Source: Paracoccus lutimaris (GTDB taxonomy: Bacteria > Pseudomonadota > Alphaproteobacteria > Rhodobacterales > Rhodobacteraceae). From it: a stretch of DNA of 64,000 nt. The stretch covers positions 62,001 through 126,000 of the forward strand of contig NZ_QPJL01000002.1 of NCBI RefSeq assembly GCF_003337565.1. The letters run 5' to 3'. Made by a program: the position numbers and the translations under genes. Below, piece after piece: positions 51,168-59,766 of this stretch (the stretch's first letter is position 1; every line of letters begins with the position of its first letter). Below the pieces are notes generated by a model. The model was not told the origin of the DNA and did no database searches. It saw only the letters and a program-made list of their open reading frames with translations.

Positions 51168-52193
51168 TCAGACCCAGCCAGCCAGATTTTCCCCGATCAC
51201 CGCGGTCAGCACATCGATATGATCCGGCTCGGCATTCAGGCAGGGGATATAGGTGAATTCCTTGCCCCCGGCATGGACAAAGGCCTCGCGGATCTCGCCC
51301 TGAATTTCCTCAAGCGTCTCGATGCAATCGGCCGAAAAGGCGGGCGAGATCACGGCGATCTCGGTGATGCCCTGTTTCGCCAGTTCGGCGACATGCTGGA
51401 CCGTATAGGGGCGCAGCCATTCCTCGGTCCCGAAGACCGACTGGAAGGTGGTGTCGATCACCCCCTCATCCCAACCCAGCGCGTCGCGCAACAGGCGAGA
51501 GGTCTTCTGGCACTGGCAATGATAGGGGTCGCCCTCCAGCAGGTAGCGTTTGGGCATGCCGTGATAGCTGGCGACCAGTTTCCTGGGCTGGCTGTTGCCC
51601 AGAGCGCGGCGAACCGATCCGGCCAGCGCGGCGATATAGTCCGGGCGGTCGAAATAGGCCGGCACCGTGCGCGCGGCGGGCTGCCATTTCTGCGTCATCA
51701 GCGCGCGGAAGAACTGGTCATTCGCGGTCGCCGTCGTCGCCCCGGCATATTGCGGATAAAGCGGGAAAAACAGGATCTTGTCGCAGCCGGCCTTGACCAT
51801 GCGATCAACCACGTCCGGGGTCGAGGGATTGCCATAGCGCATGCAGAAATCGACCATGACGCGGTCGCCCCACAGCGCCTGCGCGCGGTCCTGCAGCGCC
51901 GCCACCTGTTCCTTGGTGATGGTCATCAGCGGCGATTCATCGGCCTCGTTGTTCCAGATCAGGCGGTAATTCGCGCCCGAGGTGAAAGGCCGCTTGGTCA
52001 GGATGATGGTCTGCAGCAGCGGTTGCCATTTCCATGCCGGATAGTCGATCACCCGCTTGTCCGACAGAAACTCGTTCAGATAGCGCCGCATCGACCAGTA
52101 ATCGGTCGCATCCGGCGTGCCCAGATTGGCGATCAGCACGCCGATGCGACGGGCGGGCAGAGCGGGGTGGCTGGCGGGCACGGCTTGGGTCAT
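51168..52193 (-). CDS. hemH: Ferrochelatase
   Basis: This 341-residue protein has the HemH landmarks: VLIANLGTPDATDYWSMRRYLNEFLSD, DFCMRYGNPS, FFPLYPQYAGATTATAND, ASYHGMPKRY with the catalytic His, GDPYHCQCQKTS, TFQSVFG and SPAFSADCIETLEEI (acidic metal path). It inserts Fe(II) into protoporphyrin IX at the inner membrane, the last step of protoheme synthesis. The start overlaps the stop of the upstream methyltransferase-like gene (52190-52193), so the two are coupled. Confidence 0.96.
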   Translation of the reverse strand: MTQAVPASHPALPARRIGVLIANLGTPDATDYWSMRRYLNEFLSDKRVIDYPAWKWQPLLQTIILTKRPFTSGANYRLIWNNEADESPLMTITKEQVAALQDRAQALWGDRVMVDFCMRYGNPSTPDVVDRMVKAGCDKILFFPLYPQYAGATTATANDQFFRALMTQKWQPAARTVPAYFDRPDYIAALAGSVRRALGNSQPRKLVASYHGMPKRYLLEGDPYHCQCQKTSRLLRDALGWDEGVIDTTFQSVFGTEEWLRPYTVQHVAELAKQGITEIAVISPAFSADCIETLEEIQGEIREAFVHAGGKEFTYIPCLNAEPDHIDVLTAVIGENLAGWV

Positions 52194-53029
52194 TCGGGTT
52201 TCCTCGTGCTGGCAAGGGCGTCGGCCAAAGGCATCCGGGCCGAGCCCGGGCGCAGCGGCTTTTGCTGGCTGTCATCCGGCGCCCAGCCGGTCAGAAAGAT
52301 CAGATCGAAGGTGGCCCGGATGCGCGCCGGGTCCTGCGGATCGGGGTGGTTTTCGGCATAAAGCTGGCCTGCGCGCAACAGGACATCGCGTCGCGTCGGG
52401 CGGCGCAGACGGCCCGACAGCGCGTTCCCCTCGCCCATGGCGCGCAGGTCATTGGCCAGATGCGGCAGGCTGCGATAGCTGACATTCTGCGTCATCTGGT
52501 CGGCAACCGGCAGCGCAAGTCCGGCGCGCGGCAAAAGCGCGCCCAGATCGCGGATCTCGGCCATGGGCAAAACGCGGGGCGAGAGGCCGCCGGTGACCTC
52601 GGCCTCGGCGCGGGTCAGAACGTCGCGCAGCTCATGCAGGCTGCGCCCACCCGGACAGGCGGCGATGAACAGCCCGTCGGGGCGCAAGGCGCGCGCACAT
52701 TGCACGATCTGGCCCACCGGATCCTCGGCCCAGTGCAGGGCATTGGCGTGGACGACCAGGTCATGCGCGCCGGGTTGCAGATCCAGCTCGGGCGTGTCGG
52801 CGACGACTTTCGCGCCGGGCATGGCCTCGCGCCAGTAATCGGGCATGCCGGTCACGACGGCGGGATCGGTAAACCGTCTGTTAACCTCTGCCAGCCTATC
52901 CTGAACCTCATCGGCGACGATTCGATGCAGGAAATCGACCGGGCCAAGGCGGGCGGCGCGGTTGCGGTTCCGCGTCAATGCGTTGCGGTCGGTCAGGCTT
53001 GGTACGGGGGTGGGACGGTCAGGCATCAT
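52190..53029 (-). CDS. NDUFAF5/BioC-like methyltransferase-family protein with degenerate SAM motif I
   Basis: This 279-residue protein resembles the alphaproteobacterial homologues of NDUFAF5. It has RNRNRAARLGPVDFLHRIVADEVQDRLAEVNRRF at the N-terminus and DLVVHANALHWAEDPVGQIVQCARALRPDGLFIAACPGGRSLHELRDVL (post-II and motif III). The glycine-rich SAM motif I (LDLGxGxG) is replaced by AVVTGMPDYW, so SAM binding is uncertain. Mitochondrial NDUFAF5 hydroxylates an Arg in complex I. The gene is coupled to hemH. Its ATG (53029) lies head-to-head with comF and leaves almost no intergenic DNA. Confidence 0.78.
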   Translation of the reverse strand: MMPDRPTPVPSLTDRNALTRNRNRAARLGPVDFLHRIVADEVQDRLAEVNRRFTDPAVVTGMPDYWREAMPGAKVVADTPELDLQPGAHDLVVHANALHWAEDPVGQIVQCARALRPDGLFIAACPGGRSLHELRDVLTRAEAEVTGGLSPRVLPMAEIRDLGALLPRAGLALPVADQMTQNVSYRSLPHLANDLRAMGEGNALSGRLRRPTRRDVLLRAGQLYAENHPDPQDPARIRATFDLIFLTGWAPDDSQQKPLRPGSARMPLADALASTRKPE

Positions 53030-53060
53030 GGGGGGTCAACATAGGGGGCTTCGGGCCCTG

Positions 53061-53798
53061 ATGAAAGGCGCATTGCGGCTGGTTTACCCCCCGCAATGCA
53101 TCTGCTGCGGCGAACCCGTGGCCGAGGAAGGCGGGCTGTGCCCGACCTGCTGGCGGGAGGCCGAGTTCATCCAGCACAGCTGCTGTTCGCGCTGCGGGGT
53201 GCCCTTGCCCGGCGACGGGCTGGACGAGGATCAGGACGAAACGTCCGGGCTGATGGTCTGCGACGAATGCCTGCATGTGCAGCGGCCATGGCTGCGCGGG
53301 CGGGCGGCGCTGACCTATCGCGGCACCGGACGCAAGCTGGCCCTGATGCTGAAACATGGCGACCGGCTGGACATCGCCCCGGCGCTTGGCGACTGGGTGG
53401 CGCGGGCGGCAACGCCGCTGGTCAGGCCCGACATGATCGTGGCCCCGGTTCCCGCCCATCTGCGACGGCGGATGTCGCGCAAGTATAATCAGGCCGAGAT
53501 TCTGGCGCAGCGCGTCGCCCGCGTTCACGATCTGGTGCATGCGCCGCTGTTGCTGCGCCGGCTGCGGCACACGCCGATGCAGGATCACGGCTCGGTCGAG
53601 GATCGCTTTGCCAATCTCGAGGATGCGATCGACGTGCCGCAACGCATGGCATCGCGCGTGCAGGGCAGTGCGGTGCTGCTGGTCGATGACGTGATGGCCT
53701 CGGGGGCGACACTGGCGGCGGCGGCGCGGGCCCTGCGGGCGGCGGGCGCGGGGCCAATTTCGGTGGTGGTGCTGGCGCGCGCGGTCAAGGATACCTAA
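53061..53798 (+). CDS. ComF-family phosphoribosyltransferase-like protein
   Basis: This protein of about 245 residues begins MKGALRLVYPPQCICCGEPV, with an N-terminal zinc-ribbon of four Cys pairs (CICC, CPTC, CCSRC, CDEC). A phosphoribosyltransferase domain follows, with the PRPP motif AVLLVDDVMASGATLAAAA. ComF proteins take part in DNA uptake in competent species, but many non-competent bacteria carry one of unknown role. ATG 53061 fits family starts; an in-frame ATG at 53028 overlaps the divergent gene's start codon. It is followed by grxC after 33 bp. Confidence 0.88.
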   Translation: MKGALRLVYPPQCICCGEPVAEEGGLCPTCWREAEFIQHSCCSRCGVPLPGDGLDEDQDETSGLMVCDECLHVQRPWLRGRAALTYRGTGRKLALMLKHGDRLDIAPALGDWVARAATPLVRPDMIVAPVPAHLRRRMSRKYNQAEILAQRVARVHDLVHAPLLLRRLRHTPMQDHGSVEDRFANLEDAIDVPQRMASRVQGSAVLLVDDVMASGATLAAAARALRAAGAGPISVVVLARAVKDT

Positions 53799-53831
53799 AT
53801 TGGTACAAACACGCAGTTTCAGGACCGGAAA

Positions 53832-54095
53832 ATGGCCAAAGTCGAGATCTACACCACCCCCACCTGCCCCTATTGCAAGGCCGCCAAATCGCTGCTGACC
53901 CGCAAGGGCGTCAGCTATCAGGAAACCGATGTCAGCCGCGATCCGCAGATCCGCGTGGCCATGACCCAGCGCGCGGGCGGGCGGCGGACGGTGCCGCAGA
54001 TCTTCATCGATGGCCAGCATGTCGGCGGCAGCGACGATCTGCACGCGCTGGAGAATGAGGGCAAGCTGGACGGGCTTCTGGCCCGCACGGCATGA
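53832..54095 (+). CDS. grxC: Glutaredoxin 3
   Basis: This 87-residue dithiol glutaredoxin has the CPYC active site at residues 12-15. The cis-Pro loop TVPQIFI and the glutathione-binding GGSDDLHALE motif are also present. It reduces disulphides and glutathionylated proteins at the expense of glutathione in the cytosol. The ATG at 53832 follows a GGACCGG stretch, and the stop overlaps the next gene (ATGA). Confidence 0.95.
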   Translation: MAKVEIYTTPTCPYCKAAKSLLTRKGVSYQETDVSRDPQIRVAMTQRAGGRRTVPQIFIDGQHVGGSDDLHALENEGKLDGLLARTA

Positions 54096-54988
54096 CCGGC
54101 GACGGGCAGACAGATGCGGCATGGGGCGGCGGCGATCGCCCCGGCCGGATCCGCGCCGGACTGGTGCAGCTGAACGTCTCGGACGATCCGGCGCTGAACC
54201 TGCCCGTCACCCGTGACCTGATCCGAAAGGCCGCAGCCGGCGGCGCGGATTGGGTCCTGACACCCGAGGCCACAAACCTGCTGGGCGCCAGCCGCGAGAT
54301 GCAGGACCGCATCCTGCATGTCGAGGCCGAGGACCCGACCCTTGCCGCGCTGCGGATCGAGGCCCGCGCGCTGGGGATCTGGCTGCTGATCGGCTCGCTG
54401 TCACTGAAAACCGGCGAGCCGGGCGAGGATCGCTTTGCCAATCGCAGCTTTCTGATCGGTCCCGATGGCGGCATCCGCGCCCGCTATGACAAGCTGCACA
54501 TGTTCGACGTCACGGTGTCCGCGCGCGAATCCTATCGCGAATCCGCCGCCTTTCGTCCGGGCAGCCGCGCCGTGCTGGCCCAGGGGCCGATGCCGGTGGG
54601 GATGAGCGTCTGTTATGATCTGCGCTTTCCCTATCTTTTCCGGGCCTTGGCGCAGGCCGGGGCCGAGGTTCTGACGGTGCCCGCCGCCTTCAACGACACC
54701 ACCGGCGCCGCCCATTGGGAGGTTTTGCTGCGCGCCCGCGCCATCGAGACCGGCTGCTATGTGCTGGCCCCGGCGCAATGCGGGCTGCATGCCGCGCATC
54801 TTGAGCCGGACCGCCCGCCCCGGCGCAGCCATGGCCATTCGCTGGCCGTCGATCCCTGGGGCCGGGTTCTGGCCGATGGCGGTACGGAACCGGGGGTAAC
54901 TTTTGTCGAACTTGACCCCGAGGCGGTTGTCGGGGCACGGTCGCGCATTCCTTCGCTCACGCATGACCGGAACTTCGCGGGCCCATGA
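54092..54988 (+). CDS. Carbon-nitrogen hydrolase (nitrilase superfamily, Nit1/deaminated glutathione amidase-like)
   Basis: This 298-residue protein carries the nitrilase triad: Glu59 (LTPEATN), Lys134 (YDKLHMFDV) and Cys174 (MSVCYDLRFPYLFR), plus the PAAFNDTTGAAHWEVLLRARAIE stretch typical of the Nit1/NIT branch. This branch hydrolyses deaminated glutathione, a repair reaction. Linkage to a glutaredoxin gene by a 4-bp overlap is consistent with a glutathione-related role. It also overlaps the MarR gene start by 4 bp, giving a grxC-nit-marR unit. Confidence 0.87.
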   Translation: MTGDGQTDAAWGGGDRPGRIRAGLVQLNVSDDPALNLPVTRDLIRKAAAGGADWVLTPEATNLLGASREMQDRILHVEAEDPTLAALRIEARALGIWLLIGSLSLKTGEPGEDRFANRSFLIGPDGGIRARYDKLHMFDVTVSARESYRESAAFRPGSRAVLAQGPMPVGMSVCYDLRFPYLFRALAQAGAEVLTVPAAFNDTTGAAHWEVLLRARAIETGCYVLAPAQCGLHAAHLEPDRPPRRSHGHSLAVDPWGRVLADGGTEPGVTFVELDPEAVVGARSRIPSLTHDRNFAGP

Positions 54989-55494
54989 ACGACAAAACTC
55001 GCGACAGCCTGCAGGGACATGCCGAGGCCTCGGCCGATGCGCTGGCGGCAAGCCTGTTTTCCGAGGTGTTCATCTCGGACCAGTTGGCGCGCGACTTGAT
55101 CGGCAAGGCGCTGCCGAAGGGGATGCAGATTTCGCATTTCTCGGTGCTGAACCTGCTGGCGCATCTGAACGTGGAACGCAGCCCGGCTGAGTTGGCCGAG
55201 GCATTCCACGTCACCCGCGGTGCCATGACCAACACGCTGTCGCGGCTGGAGTGGTCAGGCTATATCCATATCCGCCCGGACTGGGACGATGCCCGGCGCA
55301 AATTCGTCGCGATCAGCCCGGCGGGGCGCGCGGCACGGGATGCGGCGCTGGCGGCCTTCATGCCGCGAATCGCCGACGTGGTGCGCGATATCGGCGCCGA
55401 GCGGGTGCGCGCGGCGCTGCCGGTTCTGCGCCTGCTGCGCAAGCAGCTTGAGGAATCGCTGCGTCCGGATGCGGCTGGCTCGGGCGGTAGATAG
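54985..55494 (+). CDS. MarR-family transcriptional regulator
   Basis: This 169-residue protein has the winged helix-turn-helix of MarR: SPAELAEAFHVTRGAMTNTLSRLEWSGYIHIRPDWDDARRKFVAISPAGRAARDAAL. The preceding helix (GMQISHFSVLNLLAHL) and the C-terminal dimerisation helices are in place. It is the last gene of the coupled grxC-nit-marR unit. Its ligand and targets are unknown; autoregulation of this operon is possible but no operator was identified. A hairpin follows the gene. Confidence 0.88.
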   Translation: MNDKTRDSLQGHAEASADALAASLFSEVFISDQLARDLIGKALPKGMQISHFSVLNLLAHLNVERSPAELAEAFHVTRGAMTNTLSRLEWSGYIHIRPDWDDARRKFVAISPAGRAARDAALAAFMPRIADVVRDIGAERVRAALPVLRLLRKQLEESLRPDAAGSGGR

Positions 55495-55501
55495 CATCCG
55501 C

Positions 55502-55554
55502 GCTGCCCGCTTGTGGCGCGGGCAGCATGGATATTTTCATGAAGAAGAAAGGGG
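55502..55554 (+). repeat. Dispersed intergenic element, copy 4 (terminator hairpin plus GATATTTTCATGAAGAA core)
   Basis: GCTGCCCGC (55502-55510) and GCGGGCAGC (55518-55526) form a perfect 9-bp stem with a 7-base loop. It is followed directly by GGATATTTTCATGAAGAAGA (55529-55548). It lies in the convergent gap between marR and ubiG, and the hairpin plus TTTT could terminate marR transcription. It is the same arrangement as near 6.0, 30.1 and 40.8 kb. Confidence 0.7.
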
Positions 55555-56322
55555 CTATGCCGCGCGCAGGGCGGTCAGGGCATAGTTCACCGACAGGTCG
55601 CGATGCGAGAGTGACCAGCTCCAGCCGAGCGGGTTGAAGACCATGCCGCAGCGGTCGACGACGGTCAGTCCGCTGGCTTCGGCCATCTGCGTCAGCTCGT
55701 CGGGGGTAATGAAGCGCTGCCAGTCATGCGTGCCCTTGGGCAGCCAGCGCATCACCCATTCCGCGCCGATGATGGCGGCGGCAAAGCTTTTCGCGGTGCG
55801 GTTCAGGGTCGAGGCGATCAGCATGCCACCCGGCGCCACCAGATCGCGGCAGGTGGTGATGAATTCGGCGGGGTCGGCCACATGCTCGACGATTTCCAGC
55901 GCCATGACCACGTCAAAGCGGCGGCCCTCGGCGGCCAGCGCCTCGGCGGTGGTGGCGCGGTAGTCGATGGCGAGCCCCTGCTCGGCGGCATGCAGCGCGG
56001 CGATGGCGATATTGCCCGTCGCCGCGTCGGCGCCGGTGACGCTGGCGCCCAGCCGGGCCATGGGCTCTGACATCAGGCCGCCGCCGCAGCCGATATCGAG
56101 GATCGACAGCCCCGCGAAGGGTTGCGCCGCCGTCCGGTCGCGGTTGAATTGCGCCGCGATCTGCGACACCACATAGTCCAGCCGCGTCGGGTTCAGCATG
56201 TGCAGCGGCTTGAACTTGCCCTGCGGATCCCACCATTCCGCCGCCATGGCCTGAAACTTGGCAACCTCGGCCGGATCGATGCTGTTGGGGGCGGCTTTCT
56301 GCCGTTCTGTCGTTTCGGTCAT
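55555..56322 (-). CDS. ubiG: Ubiquinone biosynthesis O-methyltransferase
   Basis: This 255-residue protein has the UbiG pattern: [37 protein letters not shown] at the N-terminus, SAM motif [39 protein letters not shown], and late [14 protein letters not shown] and [12 protein letters not shown]. It carries out both O-methylations of ubiquinone synthesis. ATG 56322 has AAGGACGG upstream; an in-frame ATG at 56337 would place that ribosome site inside the coding region. It is divergent from pip. Confidence 0.95.
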   Translation of the reverse strand: MTETTERQKAAPNSIDPAEVAKFQAMAAEWWDPQGKFKPLHMLNPTRLDYVVSQIAAQFNRDRTAAQPFAGLSILDIGCGGGLMSEPMARLGASVTGADAATGNIAIAALHAAEQGLAIDYRATTAEALAAEGRRFDVVMALEIVEHVADPAEFITTCRDLVAPGGMLIASTLNRTAKSFAAAIIGAEWVMRWLPKGTHDWQRFITPDELTQMAEASGLTVVDRCGMVFNPLGWSWSLSHRDLSVNYALTALRAA

Positions 56323-56361
56323 CTGGCCGTCCTTCATGTGGCGGGCGCGCGCGAGGCGTTA

Positions 56362-56367
56362 TATAAT
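56362..56367 (+). promoter_or_regulatory. Perfect -10 box close to the pip start (possible leaderless transcript)
   Basis: TATAAT at 56362-56367 ends 6 bp before the pip ATG at 56374. A transcript from it would begin at or next to the start codon. No good -35 is present 17 bp upstream. No Shine-Dalgarno precedes the ATG, consistent with leaderless initiation. Confidence 0.45.
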
Positions 56368-56373
56368 GGTCGC

Positions 56374-57357
56374 ATGGACAGATTGGCAGGGCAAATCGGC
56401 GGCACGACGTCGCATGGCAGGTTGCATCCGATGGTCGAACCCTTCGACCGGCGGGTGATCGAGGTCGGCGACGGCCACCAGATCCATATCGAGCAAAGCG
56501 GCAATCCGGATGGCGTTCCGGTCATCGTGCTGCATGGCGGGCCGGGCGGCGGTTGCAGCCCCTATATGCGGCGCTTCTTTGATCCCGCGCATTACCGCGC
56601 CATCCTGTTCGACCAGCGTGGCTGCGGCCGTTCGCGCCCGCATGCCGAGGTGCAGGCCAATACCACGGCGCATCTGATCGCCGATATCGAATTGATTCGG
56701 CAGCATTTCGGCATCGGGAGGGCGATCCTGTTCGGCGGCAGCTGGGGGGCGACGCTGGCGCTGGCCTATGCCCAGACCTGTCCCGATGCGGTCGAATCGC
56801 TGATTCTGCGCGGCGTGTTCCTGGGCCGGCGATCCGAGCTGGACTGGTTCTATGGCGGCGGCGCGGCGCGGTTCTTTCCCGACCGCTGGGCCGAATTCCT
56901 TGCCCCGATCCCCGAGGCCGAGCGCGGCGACATGATCGCCGCCTATCACCGACGGCTGTTCAGCGGCGACGTGGCGCAGGAAACCCGCTTTGCCCTGCCC
57001 TGGCTGATGTGGGAAAACGCGCTGGCCGGGCTTGAGACCAGCACCACCGGCCACGCCCCGCCCGATTACGCCCGCACCTTTGCCCGGCTGGAAAACCATT
57101 ATTTCGCAAATGACTGTTTCCTTGAGGACAATCAGCTTTTGCGCAACCGCCACAGGATCGAGCATATCCCCGCCGTGATCGTGCAGGGCCGCTATGACAT
57201 GGTCTGCCCGCCCGACGCGGCATGGGATCTGGCACAGGGCTGGGACAAGGCCGAGCTGCGGATGGTCGCCGCCTCGGGCCATGCGCTGAGCGAGCCGCGA
57301 ATCACCGCCGAACTGGTGCGGGTCATGGACGGGTTGCGCCAGCGGATCCCGGCGTGA
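56374..57357 (+). CDS. pip: Proline iminopeptidase
   Basis: This 327-residue alpha/beta hydrolase (S33 family) has VIVLHGGPGGGCSPYMRRFFDP (oxyanion HGGPGGG), LFDQRGCGRSRPHA, GGSWGATLALAYA with nucleophile Ser123, IVQGRYDMVCP with the catalytic Asp, and late ASGHALSEP with the His. It releases N-terminal proline from peptides. ATG 56374 follows a TATAAT rather than a ribosome site. An ATG at 56431 in the same frame is the alternative start and would remove a poorly conserved N-terminus. Confidence 0.9.
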   Translation: MDRLAGQIGGTTSHGRLHPMVEPFDRRVIEVGDGHQIHIEQSGNPDGVPVIVLHGGPGGGCSPYMRRFFDPAHYRAILFDQRGCGRSRPHAEVQANTTAHLIADIELIRQHFGIGRAILFGGSWGATLALAYAQTCPDAVESLILRGVFLGRRSELDWFYGGGAARFFPDRWAEFLAPIPEAERGDMIAAYHRRLFSGDVAQETRFALPWLMWENALAGLETSTTGHAPPDYARTFARLENHYFANDCFLEDNQLLRNRHRIEHIPAVIVQGRYDMVCPPDAAWDLAQGWDKAELRMVAASGHALSEPRITAELVRVMDGLRQRIPA

Positions 57358-57403
57358 TGGCCCGGCACCGCGCCCGACCCGCGATTTGCTGGCCAGCTTT
57401 TTC

Positions 57404-57432
57404 TTGCATTCGGGCAAAAGCCCCCCTATATG
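57404..57432 (+). promoter_or_regulatory. Promoter of the rimP-nusA-infB operon
   Basis: TTGCAT (57404-57409) and TATATG (57427-57432), with exact 17-bp spacing, form the best sigma-70-type promoter in the 168-bp pip-rimP gap. Transcription would start near 57439, leaving a leader of about 87 bases ahead of rimP. Confidence 0.65.
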
Positions 57433-57450
57433 CCCATCAACAACAGCGGC

Positions 57451-57508
57451 GCAGGCCTCCACAACCTGCCCACCGGTAATACGCACGGGCCGCGACGGCC
57501 CGTTTTTT
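57451..57508 (+). ncRNA. Leader with hairpin and intrinsic terminator before rimP (attenuator or small RNA)
   Basis: After the promoter, GCAGG (57451-57455) and CCTGC (57465-57469) form a small hairpin with a CCTCC-containing loop. Then CGGGCCG-CGA-CGGCCCG (57486-57502) followed by TTTTTT (57503-57508) forms a complete intrinsic terminator only 18 bp before the rimP ATG. Transcription of rimP-nusA-infB from this promoter must read through it. This suggests attenuation, perhaps by NusA itself, or a roughly 70-nt small RNA. No upstream gene needs this terminator at this distance except pip. Confidence 0.6.
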
Positions 57509-57525
57509 GCATTTGGGATAGCGAT

Positions 57526-58134
57526 ATGACCGACCTCATCGCCAAGACCGCCATTGACCGGCGTCTGGCCGAGATCATCGGACCAGTGATCGAGGATCTG
57601 GGCTTTGAACTGGTGCGCATCCGCCTGCAAGGCGGCAAGACCGCGACCCTGCAGATCATGGCCGACCGCCCCGATGGCGGCATCAATGTCGATGACTGCG
57701 CCGATATCTCGACCGCGGTCAGCGCGGTTCTGGACGTCGAGGACCCGATCGAGGACAATTACCACCTTGAGGTCTCAAGCCCCGGCATCGACCGGCCGCT
57801 GACCCGGATGAAGGACTTCGCGACCTTTGAAGGTTACGAGGTGCGGCTGGAAACCAACCAGCCCATCGACGGCCGCAAGCGCTTCAAGGGCGTGCTGGCC
57901 GGGACCGAGGGCGACGAGGTCCTGCTGAACATCGAGGAAGCCGGTGAGACCCACACCATCGGCCTGAATTTTGACTGGCTGTCGGACGCCAAGCTGGTGC
58001 TGACCGACGAGCTGATCGCCGAAATGCTGCGGCAAAAGAAGGATGCGGGCGTGCAGATCGACCATCTGGACGAATCCGCCTTTGACGAGATCGAAACAGA
58101 ATCCGGCGAACCCAACGCCGACGCGAAGGAGTGA
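57526..58134 (+). CDS. rimP: Ribosome maturation factor RimP
   Basis: This 202-residue protein has the RimP signatures [42 protein letters not shown] and [30 protein letters not shown], then an SH3-like C-terminal domain and an acidic tail. It assists 30S subunit maturation. The ATG at 57526 follows GGGATAG. It is the first gene of the classic rimP-nusA-ylxR-infB order and precedes nusA by 3 bp. Confidence 0.95.
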   Translation: MTDLIAKTAIDRRLAEIIGPVIEDLGFELVRIRLQGGKTATLQIMADRPDGGINVDDCADISTAVSAVLDVEDPIEDNYHLEVSSPGIDRPLTRMKDFATFEGYEVRLETNQPIDGRKRFKGVLAGTEGDEVLLNIEEAGETHTIGLNFDWLSDAKLVLTDELIAEMLRQKKDAGVQIDHLDESAFDEIETESGEPNADAKE

Positions 58135-58137
58135 GGA

Positions 58138-59751
58138 ATGGCCATTACCTCTGCCAACCAGCTTGAGCTTCTGCAGACCGCCGAGGCGGTCGCGCGCGAG
58201 AAGATGATCGACCCCGATCTGGTGATCGAGGCGATGGAGGACAGTCTGGCCCGCGCCGCCAAGTCCCGCTATGGCAGCGAAATGGACATCCGCGTCCGCA
58301 TCGACCGCAAGACCGGCAACGCGACCTTTACCCGTGTGCGCACCGTGGTCGAGGATGACGCCGTCGAGAATTATCAGGCGCAGCTGACCGTCCAGCAGGC
58401 ACGCCCCTATCTGGATGCACCGCAGGTCGGCGACGAGATCATCGACGAGGTGCCTCCGGTCGAACTGGGCCGCATCGCCGCGCAATCGGCCAAGCAGGTC
58501 ATCCTGCAACGCGTCCGCGAAGCCGAGCGTGACCGCCAGTACGAAGAATTCAAGGACCGCGCCGGCACCATCATCAACGGTGTCGTCAAGCGCGAGGAAT
58601 ACGGCAACATCATCGTCGATGTCGGCCGTGGCGAGGCGATCCTGCGCCGCAACGAAAAGATCGGCCGCGAAAGCTATCGCCCGAACGACCGCATCCGCGC
58701 CTATGTGAAGGACGTCCGCCGCGAGACCCGCGGCCCGCAGATCTTCCTGTCGCGCACCGACCCGCAGTTCATGGCCGAGCTGTTCAAGATGGAAGTGCCG
58801 GAAATCTATGACGGCGTCATCGAAATCAAGGCCGTGGCCCGCGATCCCGGCTCGCGCGCCAAGATCGCCGTAATTTCCTATGACAACTCGATCGACCCGG
58901 TTGGTGCCTGCGTCGGTATGCGCGGCAGCCGCGTGCAGGCCGTTGTGGGCGAATTGCAGGGCGAAAAGATCGACATCATTCCGTGGTCCGAGGATCAGGC
59001 GACGTTCCTGGTGAACGCCCTGCAACCGGCCGAGGTCGCCAAGGTCGTCTTTGACGAGGACGCGACCCGGATCGAGGTCGTGGTCCCGGATGAACAGCTG
59101 TCGCTGGCCATCGGCCGTCGCGGCCAGAACGTGCGTCTGGCCAGCCAGCTGACCGGCCTTGATATCGACATCCTGACCGAGGAAGAAGAATCCAAGCGCC
59201 GTCAGGCCGAATTCAACGCCCGCACCCAGCTGTTCATGAACGCGCTGGATCTGGACGAATTCTTCGCCCAGCTGCTGGTCGCCGAAGGCTTTACCAATCT
59301 GGAAGAGGTCGCCTATGTCGAGGTGGACGAACTTCTGTCCATCGACGGCGTGGACGAAGGCACCGCCGAGGAACTTCAGACCCGCGCCCGCGAGCATCTC
59401 GAGGCCGCCAACAAGGCCGCGCTGGAAAATGCCCGTGCCCTTGGCGCCGAGGACAGCCTGATCGAGTTTGAGGGGATCACGCCGCAGATGGCCGAAGCCC
59501 TGGCCAAGGATGACGTCAAGACGCTTGAGGATTTCGCGACGCTGGCCGATTGGGAAATCGCCGGCGGCTGGACCACCGCGAATGGCCAGCGCGTCAAGGA
59601 TGACGGCATTCTGGAACCCTTCGGCATCTCGCTGGAGGATGCGCAGACCATGGTCATGACCGCCCGCGTGATGCTGGGCTGGGTCGACCCGACCGAGCTG
59701 GAAGCGGCCGAAGACGCCGACGAAGCCTCTGACGAGGAGGCCGGGGTGTAA
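58138..59751 (+). CDS. nusA: Transcription termination/antitermination factor NusA
   Basis: This 537-residue protein is full length. Its N-terminal RNA polymerase-binding domain ([29 protein letters not shown]) is followed by an S1 domain ([21 protein letters not shown]). KH1/KH2 domains follow ([52 protein letters not shown]) and two acidic C-terminal repeats. It modulates pausing, intrinsic termination and rRNA antitermination. The start lies 3 bp after the rimP stop. NusA is a known autoregulator of this operon in E. coli, relevant to the terminator-like leader. Confidence 0.97.
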   Translation: MAITSANQLELLQTAEAVAREKMIDPDLVIEAMEDSLARAAKSRYGSEMDIRVRIDRKTGNATFTRVRTVVEDDAVENYQAQLTVQQARPYLDAPQVGDEIIDEVPPVELGRIAAQSAKQVILQRVREAERDRQYEEFKDRAGTIINGVVKREEYGNIIVDVGRGEAILRRNEKIGRESYRPNDRIRAYVKDVRRETRGPQIFLSRTDPQFMAELFKMEVPEIYDGVIEIKAVARDPGSRAKIAVISYDNSIDPVGACVGMRGSRVQAVVGELQGEKIDIIPWSEDQATFLVNALQPAEVAKVVFDEDATRIEVVVPDEQLSLAIGRRGQNVRLASQLTGLDIDILTEEEESKRRQAEFNARTQLFMNALDLDEFFAQLLVAEGFTNLEEVAYVEVDELLSIDGVDEGTAEELQTRAREHLEAANKAALENARALGAEDSLIEFEGITPQMAEALAKDDVKTLEDFATLADWEIAGGWTTANGQRVKDDGILEPFGISLEDAQTMVMTARVMLGWVDPTELEAAEDADEASDEEAGV

Positions 59752-59766
59752 CGCCCCGGGAGATCC

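Noticed and set aside
53028-53060. comF start at ATG 53028, sharing bases with the divergent gene's start codon
   Set aside because: Family members begin near MKGALRLVYPP, and ATG 53061 gives the usual length; the longer form adds residues without similarity. It is kept as a minor alternative.
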